Assembly: GCF_003479425.1 (NCBI RefSeq)
Contig: NZ_QUHC01000019.1
Location: 1 to 42,555 of the forward strand
DNA length: 42,555 nucleotides
Origin: Odoribacter sp. AF15-53
GTDB taxonomy: Bacteria > Bacteroidota > Bacteroidia > Bacteroidales > Marinifilaceae
Direction: 5' to 3'
Part shown: one piece after another, positions 15,589 to 24,660 of the stretch
How the letters are laid out: each line of letters starts with the position of its first letter
Numbering within the stretch: position 1 is the stretch's first letter
The notes under the pieces: generated by a model
Told to the model about the DNA's origin: nothing
Seen by the model: only the letters and a program-made list of their open reading frames with translations
The model's database searches: none
Position numbers and translations under genes: made by a program

Positions 15589-18500
15589 TTATTTCTTTTT
15601 CGGTAGGTCTCTTTCCGCGTTGAAATCACTCATAAACTTGAATTGTTTGCTAAGAGCTTTCTTCTTGTCGCGGCTACCACTCTTGTCCATGGCTGCGTAA
15701 ACGGCGGGTACAATCACCATCGTGATAATCGTGGAGAAAATCATACCACCGATCACGGCAACACCCATCGGGCGCCATGTCTCGGAACCTTCACCCACGC
15801 TCAATGCCATCGGCACCATACCCAGGATCGTGGTCAACGAGGTCATCAACACCGGACGCAAACGAGAACGACAAGCCTGAGCGATAGCATCGTAAAGGCG
15901 GATACCTCTTTCACGCATCAAGTTGATAAAGTCGATCAACACGATACCGTTCTTGGTCACGATACCCACCAGCATGATACCTCCCAAGGCGGCAACGATA
16001 CTCAACGTCGTATTCGTGATCAACAAGGCCAGAACGACTCCGGTAAAGGCGAACGGGATAGCCAACATGATGATAAACGGCATCTTGAATGACTCGAACT
16101 GGGCGGCCATCACGATATAAACCAACATCAACGACAGAAGCAACAACATGATCAAAGAACTGAACGACTCCTGTTGGTCTTCGTAATCTCCTCCGATGTA
16201 CAGGGAAACTTCTTGTGGAACTTCCAACTTGTTAATTAACTGTTGGGCTGCTCCGGCGATATCTCCCATGGCTACTCCGGCAGCCGGGGTGATCGACACT
16301 TTCAGGATACGTTGTTTGCTCTTACGCTCGATATTTGGCGGAGAGAAGTACTCTTTAATCTCTCCGAGTTCTTTCAAGCGAACCCGTTGTCCCTTGCCAT
16401 CAGTGATCAGGATATTTTCGATTTCGGTGATAGATGAACGATACTTCTCATCGAAACGAACGATAATATCGTATTCCTCCCCGTTCTCTTTAAACTTACT
16501 GTTTCGGAATCCGTAGATACGGTTACGCAAGTAAGAACCGACTTCCGAGGTCGTTAACCCGTGACGGGCCAGTTTATCCTGGTCAAGTACCACCCGCAAT
16601 TCGGATTTATCCTCGTCACGACTGATCTTGATATCCTCTGCTCCCGGAATCGTGCGAGCCTCTGTTGCGATCTTGTGAGCCAGGTTCGTCGTGGTGTTAA
16701 AGTCATGTCCCATGATTTCGATATCCACCGAGTTGCTACCCATGGAACCTCCGCTGGATGTCGTTACGGTGTATTGCAAGATATCCGGGAAGCGTTTCAG
16801 GATACCGCGGACTTGGTCGGCGATTTCGAACACGCTACGTTTACGATCTTTTAAATCAAGCGTTCTCAAACGCATGTTTAGGATATTGTTACCCGTGCTG
16901 TTCATCATGGATGCGAAAGAAGCCTCTTCCTCGCTACCGTATGACAGGTTGATCAGCGTGATTTCGGGAATCTCTTTACGGATAATCGAGTCGATATCCA
17001 AGGCGACCTCTTTAGTTATTTCCACGCGTTGGCCGGATTGCATTTTGGCATATACAGTCAATGAGTTCTGGTCATTCTGCGGCATAAAGTCTGTCTTGAT
17101 CAATTTGGCCAAGAACATGGATGCGAAGAACAGGGCGAACATAGATAAAATTGTGACCGTCTTGTGTACAAGTACCCAGCGGATCAATTTCTCGTAAACC
17201 GAATCCAGTTTATCCAACATGGAGGAAACAAACCGGTAGAAACTGAACTTGCTCGAGTCGGTTTTCTCCTGAATCTTCATCAACTGGGAACAAAGCATCG
17301 GGGTCAACGAAATAGCCGTTACGGTTGACGTACATACCGTGATACAAACGATCCATCCCAATTGCTTGAACAGGATTCCGGTCATACCGCTTACCAAGGT
17401 CAATGGGAAGAACACGGCAACCGTTACCAGGGTGGTCACGATAACCGACAACCAAACCTCGTTCGTTCCGTACTTGGCAGCTTCTCGCGGACGGCTACCG
17501 CGGTCGATATGCTTCGTGACGTTCTCCAGAACCACGATCGCGTCGTCCACCACCATACCGATCGCTATGGAGAGCGAGGACAGCGAGATAATGTTTAATG
17601 ATTCACCCGTTGCAAACAGGTAGATAAAGGCCACGATCAACGAGATCGGGATCGTCAGCGCAATGATAAAGGTTGCCCTCCAGCGTCCCAGGAATAGGAA
17701 CACGATCAAGACCACGAAAATCAAGGCGTACATCAAAGAGTCCTGAAGATTGTTGATAGACTTCACGATAAAGTCCGAGTTATCCGAGATAATCTGGAAT
17801 TTGATATCCGCCGGCAACTCTTTCATCGTTTTCTCGATTTCGCTCTTGGCTTGTTTGGCAACGGCAACAGCGTTAGCGTCCGTTTGTTTCGTCACCATCA
17901 ACACGCCACCTTTACCCCGGTTAATCGTTTGCTCTAGGGTAATATCTTTCAACGTGTCGCGGACAGAAGCAACATCGTGCAGGTAAATCACTTTGTCATT
18001 TTGAGTCCCCAGCACGATATTCTTGATCTGGTCACTCTCCTCGAATTCTCCTTCCACGCGCAACGTGTAGTCCATCTGACCCATTTTCACGTTACCGGAA
18101 GAGATATCTTTATTTTCAGCGAGAATCTTGTTCCCGATTTGTTCCAACGTCAGGTTATAAGCTTCCATCTTGTTCGGGTCAAGATCGACGTAAACAACCC
18201 GCTCCGGTGCTCCGGCAACGATAACGGAGGCCACCCCGTCAACCCGATTCAAACGGGTGATTAACTTATCGTCCAAAATCTTGTCGATACCCGGGTAAGA
18301 CTCTTCTGCCGTGATAGCGTAGATCAGGATCGGCATCATAGACGTGTTGAAACGCATGATCGTCGGTCGGTCGATATCATCCGGAAGCCCGGACATGGAT
18401 TTATCCACGGCATCCCGGACGTCGTTAGACGCTTCATCGAGATTCACTTCCCACTCGAACTCCAGCGAAATTACCGCCAGGTTATCGTAAGAGGTGGATG

Positions 18501-18741
18501 TCATCTCCTTCAAGTCATCCACGGAGTTTAACTGGTCCTCAAGAATCTTGGTCACGTTCTCTTCAATATCGGCAGCGTTAGCTCCGGGGTAAGTTGCCAT
18601 TACCGTGATATAGGGCGGGTCCATTTTGGGATACTGGTCCACCGGCAATTGTATATAAGAGGCAACACCCAATACCATAATGGCAAGGAAAACCATTAAG
18701 GTCGAGATAGGTTTGTTGACCGCTGTATTGTATATACTCAT
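15589..18741 (-). CDS. RND efflux pump permease (AcrB/MexB-type)
   Basis: A 1050-residue proton-driven inner-membrane RND transporter, the full length for the HAE1 (AcrB) class. It begins MSIYNTAVNKPISTLMVFLAIMVLG (TM1) followed by the large periplasmic porter loop, and a second such loop is present in the second half. The relay region shows two adjacent acidic residues in GMVVDDAIVVLENV, the HAE1 hallmark Asp-Asp pair. TM7-12 motifs such as FTGVVLALL and GIVTKNGIVLIDFINLMRERG are intact. It pumps drugs, bile salts or lipids with its adaptor and TolC partners encoded just upstream. It is co-oriented with the adaptor (66 nt away), TolC-like and TetR genes. The substrate is unknown; the Asp pair argues against the heavy-metal CusA class. 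Confidence 0.95.
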   Translation of the reverse strand: MSIYNTAVNKPISTLMVFLAIMVLGVASYIQLPVDQYPKMDPPYITVMATYPGANAADIEENVTKILEDQLNSVDDLKEMTSTSYDNLAVISLEFEWEVNLDEASNDVRDAVDKSMSGLPDDIDRPTIMRFNTSMMPILIYAITAEESYPGIDKILDDKLITRLNRVDGVASVIVAGAPERVVYVDLDPNKMEAYNLTLEQIGNKILAENKDISSGNVKMGQMDYTLRVEGEFEESDQIKNIVLGTQNDKVIYLHDVASVRDTLKDITLEQTINRGKGGVLMVTKQTDANAVAVAKQAKSEIEKTMKELPADIKFQIISDNSDFIVKSINNLQDSLMYALIFVVLIVFLFLGRWRATFIIALTIPISLIVAFIYLFATGESLNIISLSSLSIAIGMVVDDAIVVLENVTKHIDRGSRPREAAKYGTNEVWLSVIVTTLVTVAVFFPLTLVSGMTGILFKQLGWIVCITVCTSTVTAISLTPMLCSQLMKIQEKTDSSKFSFYRFVSSMLDKLDSVYEKLIRWVLVHKTVTILSMFALFFASMFLAKLIKTDFMPQNDQNSLTVYAKMQSGQRVEITKEVALDIDSIIRKEIPEITLINLSYGSEEEASFASMMNSTGNNILNMRLRTLDLKDRKRSVFEIADQVRGILKRFPDILQYTVTTSSGGSMGSNSVDIEIMGHDFNTTTNLAHKIATEARTIPGAEDIKISRDEDKSELRVVLDQDKLARHGLTTSEVGSYLRNRIYGFRNSKFKENGEEYDIIVRFDEKYRSSITEIENILITDGKGQRVRLKELGEIKEYFSPPNIERKSKQRILKVSITPAAGVAMGDIAGAAQQLINKLEVPQEVSLYIGGDYEDQQESFSSLIMLLLLSLMLVYIVMAAQFESFKMPFIIMLAIPFAFTGVVLALLITNTTLSIVAALGGIMLVGIVTKNGIVLIDFINLMRERGIRLYDAIAQACRSRLRPVLMTSLTTILGMVPMALSVGEGSETWRPMGVAVIGGMIFSTIITMVIVPAVYAAMDKSGSRDKKKALSKQFKFMSDFNAERDLPKKK

Positions 18742-18771
18742 ATTTCGAATTTTAAATGTTAAATTTTAAAT

Positions 18772-18803
18772 TTTAGATTATAAGTCATGAATCATAATCT
18801 AAA
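18772..18803. other. Hairpin between adaptor and pump genes
   Basis: TTTAGATTAT pairs with ATAATCTAAA. It shares TTTTAGATT...AATCTAAA arms with the hairpin at 15541-15577, so both spacers flanking the pump gene carry the same kind of element. AT-rich TTTTAAAT-like units lie next to it. Confidence 0.55.
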
Positions 18804-18807
18804 TCAT

Positions 18808-19845
18808 TTATTTCGTGATAGAAAGCGGTGTTCCGTCAACCAATCGACCTTGTCCCACGACAACCAGCTCGTCTCCCTCGTGAAGCTCGTCACTGATCAA
18901 TTCAACCTGATCCTCGAAACGTCTACCCAGGGTTACAGCGACACGTTTCGCCTTGCCGTCCTTGTTCAGAAACACGTAACGATCGTTTGAACCTTGCAAT
19001 TTCAACACGGCAATAGCGGGAACAACAATAGTCTCCGTGTTACCGATGAAGAAGTTGATAATACCGTACATACCCGGTCTCAGGGCCTCGTCCTTGTTCG
19101 GGATCAGCACTTCAACCGTGAACGTTCTGGAAGCGGGATCAATCGTCGGGTAAACGATATTCACGGTACCTTCGAACGTGCGATCCGGGAAGATGTTGCT
19201 CTTCAACTCCACTTTGGTTCCTTTTTTCACGGTCAGGTAATATTGTTCTGACAAGTTGATTTTAGCCTTCAAGGGGTTGATCTTCTCGATAGCGATAACC
19301 GAAGGTTTGGTAGCTCCACCGAATGCGGCACCCGTGTAAAGTTCTCCGTTCTCGAAATATTTCCCGGTAACGATACCGTCGAACGGGGCTTCCATCTTGG
19401 TGTTCTCTTTCAGGAAATCAACGTTTGATTTGGCAACCTCGTATTGCGTTACGGCTGCATCGTAAGCCTGTTTCGAGATACTTCCCGTCTCGTTCAACTG
19501 AACGGCACGATTATACTCCGTTTCAAGGTTTTTCAACTGGACTTCTGCCTGGTGCAATTGCGTTTTGTCCATTTCCACCAGTAATTGACCTTTCTTGATC
19601 CGGTCGCCTACTTCCACGTGAATCTTCTCGATTCTTCCGGTAGAGGCCGGAGCGTAAAATACTTGTTCGTCTGCTTCCAAATTTGCCGTGTAGTCCAGTG
19701 TTTTAGCTATATCTGTTTTTTCTAGCTTTTGTACTTTCACGGGGATCACTTCCACCGCATCTCCGTTCGACGTTTTATCTTTTTTGCCGGAACAACTGGC
19801 AAGGATAGCCAATGCTATTGTCGATAAAATAAGATTCTTTACCAT
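18808..19845 (-). CDS. RND efflux periplasmic adaptor (membrane-fusion protein)
   Basis: A 345-residue adaptor linking the RND pump to the outer-membrane channel. It starts with a lipoprotein signal peptide (MVKNLILSTIALAILASCSG, lipobox LASC with Cys18). Then come the lipoyl/barrel-sandwich halves (FYAPASTGRIEKIHVEVGDRIKKG; MEAPFDGIVTGKYFENGEL), a helical hairpin between them (QLHQAEVQLKNLETEYNRA), and the beta-barrel plus membrane-proximal domain (TVEVLIPNKDEALRPGMYG). The order and length match AcrA/MexA-type adaptors. It lies between the TolC-like gene (33 nt away) and the pump, so the tripartite complex is encoded in the order channel, adaptor, pump. Confidence 0.95.
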   Translation of the reverse strand: MVKNLILSTIALAILASCSGKKDKTSNGDAVEVIPVKVQKLEKTDIAKTLDYTANLEADEQVFYAPASTGRIEKIHVEVGDRIKKGQLLVEMDKTQLHQAEVQLKNLETEYNRAVQLNETGSISKQAYDAAVTQYEVAKSNVDFLKENTKMEAPFDGIVTGKYFENGELYTGAAFGGATKPSVIAIEKINPLKAKINLSEQYYLTVKKGTKVELKSNIFPDRTFEGTVNIVYPTIDPASRTFTVEVLIPNKDEALRPGMYGIINFFIGNTETIVVPAIAVLKLQGSNDRYVFLNKDGKAKRVAVTLGRRFEDQVELISDELHEGDELVVVGQGRLVDGTPLSITK

Positions 19846-19878
19846 TGTATTTCTTTTTTGTTTTTATTATTCAAATAA

Positions 19879-21165
19879 TTAGCGTGAGAGCTGGTTGTAT
19901 AATCTTTCCAAGCTTACTTGTGCTTGCAACAACGTGAGTATTGCGTCCGTGTAATTCGTTTCGGCTTGCAGATAGTTGTTATTGGCTTGCGTCAGGTCAA
20001 GACTTGAAACCGCTCCCAGCTCGTATTTCCGTTGGTAGTTTGCAAGAACCCGTGTGGCGACGTCAATATTTTCCTTTTGCAAGTCATAATTTTCCATCGC
20101 GTTCTTCAGGTTAAATTTTAACTGTTCGTCTTGCACGTTAAGCTGGTCCTCCAACAGGCTCTTTTGCAAGTACGTTTGTTCCAGCGTGATCTTTGCTTGT
20201 TTCACTTTCGAGTCACGTTGCAGGCCGGAGAAAATCGGGATACTCATCGTGATACCGGCCGTGTGTTTCGGGCTCATGTCCAGTTCCGGTTTCAGAATCT
20301 TGTAATTGAAAGAGTAAGATCCGGAAATGGTGGGCGCGTAACTCCATTTCTCCAATCCCAGCATCTTCTTGTTCAACTCGGTTTGTGTTGTCACCAGTTG
20401 GAATTCGGCATTATTGTTAATATCAAATTTTTCCAGACTCAGGCGGACCGATTTATCGTTTTTCAGGAAGAAATCCAGACCATCCGAGAGTGTGATCGGC
20501 GTGCCCGCTTCCAGACCCAATTGGAGACGCAACAAGTTGTAATTAACGGCAACCGTTCTCTCCATCGACAACATGCTGTTTTTCAGTTGGCCCACGTTGA
20601 TACGAATCTGATCCACGTCGGTAATCTCGACCGTTCCGGCCTTGTACATATTGTTCGTGTGCTCGTAAATCTTGTTCATGTTCTCTAGGTTCTGGCGTAA
20701 AATCTCCAGCATCCTCTCGGTAACAAGCACGGTATAATACGAGTTGTAAATATTCTCTGTGATATCCAATTCGGTAATCCCCACCTCTTGTTCCGTCAAG
20801 TGTACCGCGATCTTGCTTGTTTGCAAACCTAAAATCCATTGACCGCTGAATAATAGTTGTTGCAAGTTTAATTTCAAATTAGATTGATCTTTCATTTTAA
20901 TCGCGTTTCCTCCGAAATCCATCTTGTATCCGAAGTTCGTGTTGTAATCGACCGTACCGTTAATCTGGGGTAACCCCTGCGATACGGATTCCCGTACTTT
21001 TTGGCGGTACAAATCAATATTCATCTGCGAAGATTGCAGTTCTTTGTTGTGCTTTATGGCGAACTCTATCGCTTGCTGCAGCGATATCGTTTGCGGTGCA
21101 TCCTGGGCGCGGAGCATCCATGGCACGAAAAGCATTAGGAGGAAGAGTGTCATTCCTTTTTTCAT
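19879..21165 (-). CDS. TolC-family outer-membrane efflux protein
   Basis: A 428-residue outer-membrane channel with a signal peptide (MKKGMTLFLLMLFVPWMLRA), then two repeats of long helices and beta strands typical of OEP/TolC proteins: ISLQQAIEFAIKHNKELQSS at the start, and the matching motif DLTQANNNYLQAETNYTDA near the C-terminus. It forms the exit duct of the RND system whose adaptor and pump follow. As expected for the first structural gene of the operon, it is preceded by a 104-nt gap to the TetR gene. Coiled-coil content is high around residues 150-200 and 340-410. Confidence 0.95.
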   Translation of the reverse strand: MKKGMTLFLLMLFVPWMLRAQDAPQTISLQQAIEFAIKHNKELQSSQMNIDLYRQKVRESVSQGLPQINGTVDYNTNFGYKMDFGGNAIKMKDQSNLKLNLQQLLFSGQWILGLQTSKIAVHLTEQEVGITELDITENIYNSYYTVLVTERMLEILRQNLENMNKIYEHTNNMYKAGTVEITDVDQIRINVGQLKNSMLSMERTVAVNYNLLRLQLGLEAGTPITLSDGLDFFLKNDKSVRLSLEKFDINNNAEFQLVTTQTELNKKMLGLEKWSYAPTISGSYSFNYKILKPELDMSPKHTAGITMSIPIFSGLQRDSKVKQAKITLEQTYLQKSLLEDQLNVQDEQLKFNLKNAMENYDLQKENIDVATRVLANYQRKYELGAVSSLDLTQANNNYLQAETNYTDAILTLLQAQVSLERLYNQLSR

Positions 21166-21269
21166 AGACTGTTAGATTTAATTATTTATTTTTTCCGGGA
21201 AATTCTCACGTGTTTTTTTCTCTTTTGCAAAACTCATACCAAAAATATGTCTCATGTTGTATTTATACA

Positions 21270-21902
21270 TTATTTTATCATTTTCGCTTCTTTCTTTAAT
21301 CGTTCAAACTCTTTTATTCCTTTTTCCGTGGAAACGGCATAGATAAAATTGACAAAAATCGTGGTGATGATAACAGATAACGGGTAAATGATCTGGCTTA
21401 TGACCTCCGGTTCCCTCAAGAACTGGAGTTGTTTACCCAAGAGATACAGTTGCAATTCTTTATCGACATCATCCTTGAAATATTTTTTCTTGATCCCGCT
21501 GTCTAGTAAGGTAACCAGGAACTCTTTCGTGAGGGTCGCGTCCTGTTCCACGACCTTCTGGTACACGGCGGGGTGATACTTCTTCATGTCGTAATAGTTT
21601 GCCGGGATACGGCTACCCAAATCACTTTCCATGAAATCTTTAATCCGGCTTATCACCTCGATCGGGTTCAGCTTGTCAAGCCCTTCCGTGTTCGCGTTCT
21701 TGATCCTGACCCTTCTTCGGTAGAGCATAACCTGTTCTACAACATCATCTTTATTCGTGAATTGCTGGTAAAGCGTTTTCTTGGATATCTTCAAGTGTGT
21801 TGCAATGTCGTCCATGGAGGTACTTCTCAGCCCGTATTTTAGGAATAGCTCCGAAATACTGGCTAATAGCTCCTCTTTGAATTGATTCGTATTTTCTTCC
21901 AT
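21270..21902 (-). CDS. TetR/AcrR family transcriptional regulator
   Basis: A 210-residue TetR-family repressor. The N-terminal HTH is clear: FKEELLASISELFLKYGLRS, then TSMDDIATHLKISKKTLYQQFTNKDDVVEQVM (residues about 28-57). The C-terminal ligand-binding helices are divergent and not family-assigned. The start at 21902 (MEENTNQF) is chosen because upstream codons to 21992 give no conserved sequence, and the HTH normally begins about 10-15 residues in. It is the first gene of the efflux cluster, co-oriented, so it likely controls the pump and itself, responding to a pump substrate. No operator palindrome could be identified with confidence in the 104-nt gap to the TolC gene. Confidence 0.9.
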   Translation of the reverse strand: MEENTNQFKEELLASISELFLKYGLRSTSMDDIATHLKISKKTLYQQFTNKDDVVEQVMLYRRRVRIKNANTEGLDKLNPIEVISRIKDFMESDLGSRIPANYYDMKKYHPAVYQKVVEQDATLTKEFLVTLLDSGIKKKYFKDDVDKELQLYLLGKQLQFLREPEVISQIIYPLSVIITTIFVNFIYAVSTEKGIKEFERLKKEAKMIK

Positions 21903-22032
21903 AGGCGATTTAAAAATTTTATCTGTTATCACTCGGAAACGTTTCGTGGGTGATTCGTTTCCACGTGCAAAAGTATACAAATATTGATCCATTCGTGATG
22001 CCTGTTTGTTAATTTATTGTTAAAATCAAAAA

Positions 22033-22087
22033 ATCGCCCAAGGCGAGTTACAAATTGTAGGTTTGCAGGTTACGGGTTCTTGGTTCG
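22033..22087 (+). repeat. Hairpin plus GTTACA-type repeat before dnaG
   Basis: TCGCC/GGCGA hairpin followed by GTTACAAATTGTAGGTTTGC and AGGTTACGGGTT. The same hairpin-plus-repeat order recurs right after dnaG at 24221-24300. Between TetR and dnaG (about 390 nt), this, the 9-bp repeat and the dnaG promoter are all I can see. Confidence 0.55.
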
Positions 22088-22222
22088 CAAATACAAATCT
22101 TATCATTTCTACTATGCTTGGTCTGGCTACCATGCAGACATCTATGAGGTGGTTTTCAATATCGTGATTCGGTGTGTAAACTGCCGTATATCAGGTATTT
22201 CACGGGGGAATACATCCCTTAT

Positions 22223-22255
22223 ATACCTTATGGACTTTATAAACTTTATGGACTC
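22223..22255 (-). repeat. Three copies of the 9-bp RGTYYATAA repeat
   Basis: On the minus strand: AGTCCATAA, AGTTTATAA, AGTCCATAA, then GGTAT. The same family as the repeats around the S23 gene and at 15181. Confidence 0.7.
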
Positions 22256-22282
22256 TTTTCCCATTTTCAATTACATAAATCG

Positions 22283-22290
22283 TATCTTTG
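22283..22290 (+). promoter_or_regulatory. -7 box immediately ahead of dnaG
   Basis: TATCTTTG ends only 4 nt before the dnaG ATG at 22295. With the usual distance from TTTG to the start of transcription, the mRNA would begin at or within a few bases of the ATG, so the message may be leaderless. The -33 element is weak. Confidence 0.55.
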
Positions 22291-22294
22291 CATC

Positions 22295-24220
22295 ATGATT
22301 GATCAGGCTACTATACAAAAAATTTTTGATGCGGCCGACATATACGAGGTGGTTTCCGATTTCGTGAGTTTGAAAAAACGGGGGGTGAACTATCTCGGAT
22401 TGTGTCCGTTCCATAACGAGAAAACGGGTTCTTTTACTGTTTCCCCGGCGAAAGGCATATACAAATGCTTCGGTTGCGGGAAGGGGGGAAACGCCGTGAA
22501 TTTCATCATGGAACACGAGCAGATGTCATACGTGGAAGCCTTGAAATACTTGGCCGAGAAATATCATATCCCGGTTGAAGAGAAAGAATTGACCGAGGAA
22601 CAAATCAAGGAAAAGACCGAGCGGGAGAGCATGTTGATTGTGTCGGCCCATGCCAACGAGTATTTCCAGTATCAATTGTGGAATACCGACGAGGGACGTT
22701 CCGTCGGCCTGGGCTACCTGCGCCAGCGGGGAATCAGCGACGAGATGATCCGTAAATTCGGTCTGGGCTACAACCCGGAGGGCTGGGGCGCCTTCACGAA
22801 AGCGGCTCAGGAAAAAGGTTACAAGAAAGAATTCCTCGTGAAAACGGGATTGACTATCGAGAACGAGAAAGGACTTTTTGACCGTTTCCGGGCGCGCGTG
22901 ATGTTTCCTGTCCTCGATTTGGCGGGTAAAGTCATCGCCTTCGGTGGTCGGACGATGACCTCCGACAAGAAGATTTCAAAATACCTGAATTCTCCGGAGT
23001 CCGAGATTTATCACAAGAGTAAAACCCTGTACGGGATATTCTTTGCCAAGAAATCCATCGTGCAACAGGATCGTTGTATACTGGTGGAGGGTTACACCGA
23101 CGTGATCTCCTTCCACGCCAAGGGAATCGAGAACGTGGTGGCTTCCTCTGGGACCTCTTTGACGATCGAACAAATCCGCCTGATCCGGCGTCTGACTCCC
23201 AACGTGACGATTATTTATGACGGGGATGCCGCGGGAATCAAGGCATCTTTGCGGGGAATTGATCTCGTGCTGGAGGAAGGTTTGAACGTACGGGTACTCC
23301 TGTTACCGGACGGTGAAGACCCCGACTCTTTTGCCCGGAGTCATACCCCGCAGGAGTTGTCCGATTTTATTGCGAACAACGAGACCGATTTTATTAATTT
23401 CAAAACTAAGTTATTGTTAGGTTCAGCGGGAGACGATCCGGTCGAGCGTGCTCGCCTGATCACGGATATCGTGCGAAGTATAGCCAAAATCCCCGACAAC
23501 ATCGTGCGTTCCGTTTACGTGCGTGAAACCGCCCACCAGATGGACGTGGAGGAACGGGTGCTGTACACCGAGATTGCTAAAGTCCGGCTGAAGAATGACG
23601 AGCAACCCTCGAAAACCCCGGTTTCCATGCCCGAAATGCAGGTAACTAACGTAACGAGAGGGGCAACACCTTGTGATATCGAGGAGAGCGTGTTGATTCG
23701 CTACCTGCTTCTATTCGGCGATAGCGAGCTATATGAGGAGGAACGTAACGGTTACATGCGAAGCGTGAGTGTCGGGGAGTTTATCATTCGTGAATTGTCG
23801 GAGGACGATCTGGAGTTATTGAATCCCGTTTTCCGTTCCATACAACTAGAATATCAACGGCAATACGAATCACCGTCATTTATCCCGGCTCGCTATTTTA
23901 TCTCTCACCCCGATATCAAGATCAGTTCCATGGCGGCCAATATCCTAAGCGAGCCTTACGAGTTAAGCAAAATTTGGTATAAAATGGAAAGTTTTGTCGA
24001 AACCGAGCAAATGAAGCTGGGTGAGCTTCTTCCCAAGATTTTGGATAACTACAAGATGCGAAGAGTGGAAATGCTTTCACGAGATATCGACAATCGCATA
24101 TTGGAAATGCAGAACAACAAAAATTCCGAACAAATTTTGGAACTCTTGAAACGTAAGAACACAATCAACAAGATCCGGGGCAAACTCAACGAGAAACTCG
24201 GGCGTACAGGGATTCACTGA
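22295..24220 (+). CDS. dnaG: DNA primase
   Basis: A 641-residue primase that lays RNA primers for chromosome replication. The CHC2 zinc-binding domain is at the N-terminus (C37, H40, C58, C61; CPFHNEKTGSFTVSPAKG then CFGCGKGG). The TOPRIM core follows: LVEGYTDVISFHAKG with the catalytic Glu, and YDGDAAGIKAS with the Asp pair. The C-terminal DnaB-interacting region is present but divergent. I chose the ATG at 22295 (MIDQATIQKI) because it matches the family's N-terminus; upstream codons run through the repeat and promoter. The gene stands alone, outside the usual rpsU-dnaG-rpoD arrangement, and is flanked on both sides by related hairpin-plus-repeat elements. Confidence 0.96.
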   Translation: MIDQATIQKIFDAADIYEVVSDFVSLKKRGVNYLGLCPFHNEKTGSFTVSPAKGIYKCFGCGKGGNAVNFIMEHEQMSYVEALKYLAEKYHIPVEEKELTEEQIKEKTERESMLIVSAHANEYFQYQLWNTDEGRSVGLGYLRQRGISDEMIRKFGLGYNPEGWGAFTKAAQEKGYKKEFLVKTGLTIENEKGLFDRFRARVMFPVLDLAGKVIAFGGRTMTSDKKISKYLNSPESEIYHKSKTLYGIFFAKKSIVQQDRCILVEGYTDVISFHAKGIENVVASSGTSLTIEQIRLIRRLTPNVTIIYDGDAAGIKASLRGIDLVLEEGLNVRVLLLPDGEDPDSFARSHTPQELSDFIANNETDFINFKTKLLLGSAGDDPVERARLITDIVRSIAKIPDNIVRSVYVRETAHQMDVEERVLYTEIAKVRLKNDEQPSKTPVSMPEMQVTNVTRGATPCDIEESVLIRYLLLFGDSELYEEERNGYMRSVSVGEFIIRELSEDDLELLNPVFRSIQLEYQRQYESPSFIPARYFISHPDIKISSMAANILSEPYELSKIWYKMESFVETEQMKLGELLPKILDNYKMRRVEMLSRDIDNRILEMQNNKNSEQILELLKRKNTINKIRGKLNEKLGRTGIH

Positions 24221-24300
24221 TTTTCGCCAGAGGCGAAAGTTGCAGGTTAGCAGGTTACAAGTTACAGGTTACAAGTTATAAGTTAGCAGGTTTGAAAGTT
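24221..24300 (+). repeat. Hairpin plus GTTACA/GCAGGTT repeats after dnaG
   Basis: TTTCGCC/GGCGAAA hairpin just past the dnaG stop, then a run of units such as GTTGCAG, GTTAGCAG, GTTACAAG, GTTACAG, GTTATAAG and GTTAGCAG. It parallels the element at 22033-22087. Confidence 0.6.
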
Positions 24301-24419
24301 AATACCGGCGATAACGGGGTGTGTTTGTTCAATACGTTGATATATAATGGATTGTTGTGTGTGAGTTCAAATAGGAATGCATTTTTACTAGGTGATGACT
24401 ACCTTATGAATACTGTCAT

Positions 24420-24474
24420 GAACCCTATATGAACCTTATACGAACCCTATATAAACCCTATTTAGAATAGGGTT
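24420..24474. repeat. Four 11-bp tandem repeats ending in an inverted copy
   Basis: Units GAACCCTATAT, GAACCTTATAC, GAACCCTATAT and AAACCCTATTT follow each other exactly, with an 11-nt period close to one helical turn. They are followed by AATAGGGTT, which pairs with the last unit around TAG. In the 440-nt gap between dnaG and the response regulator, nothing else is clear except a short ACACG/CGTGT hairpin at 24617-24630. Confidence 0.7.
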
Positions 24475-24660
24475 CATATATATGTATTATATACTAATTA
24501 AAATTTTATATACGGTATTGATACAGTAGTCAACAAGTACTTATATTGTATTTCATATTGAAATCACGATGAATAGAATAGCATGTGTCAAAAGTTATTT
24601 ACAAAAATGACTCTTGACACGCCTTCGTGTAAGAATTAAATTCGGGGGGAGTTGTTTGTT

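Noticed and set aside
24240..24300. CRISPR-like array after dnaG
   Set aside because: Units are 7-10 nt, imperfect and adjacent, with no unique spacers and no cas genes.
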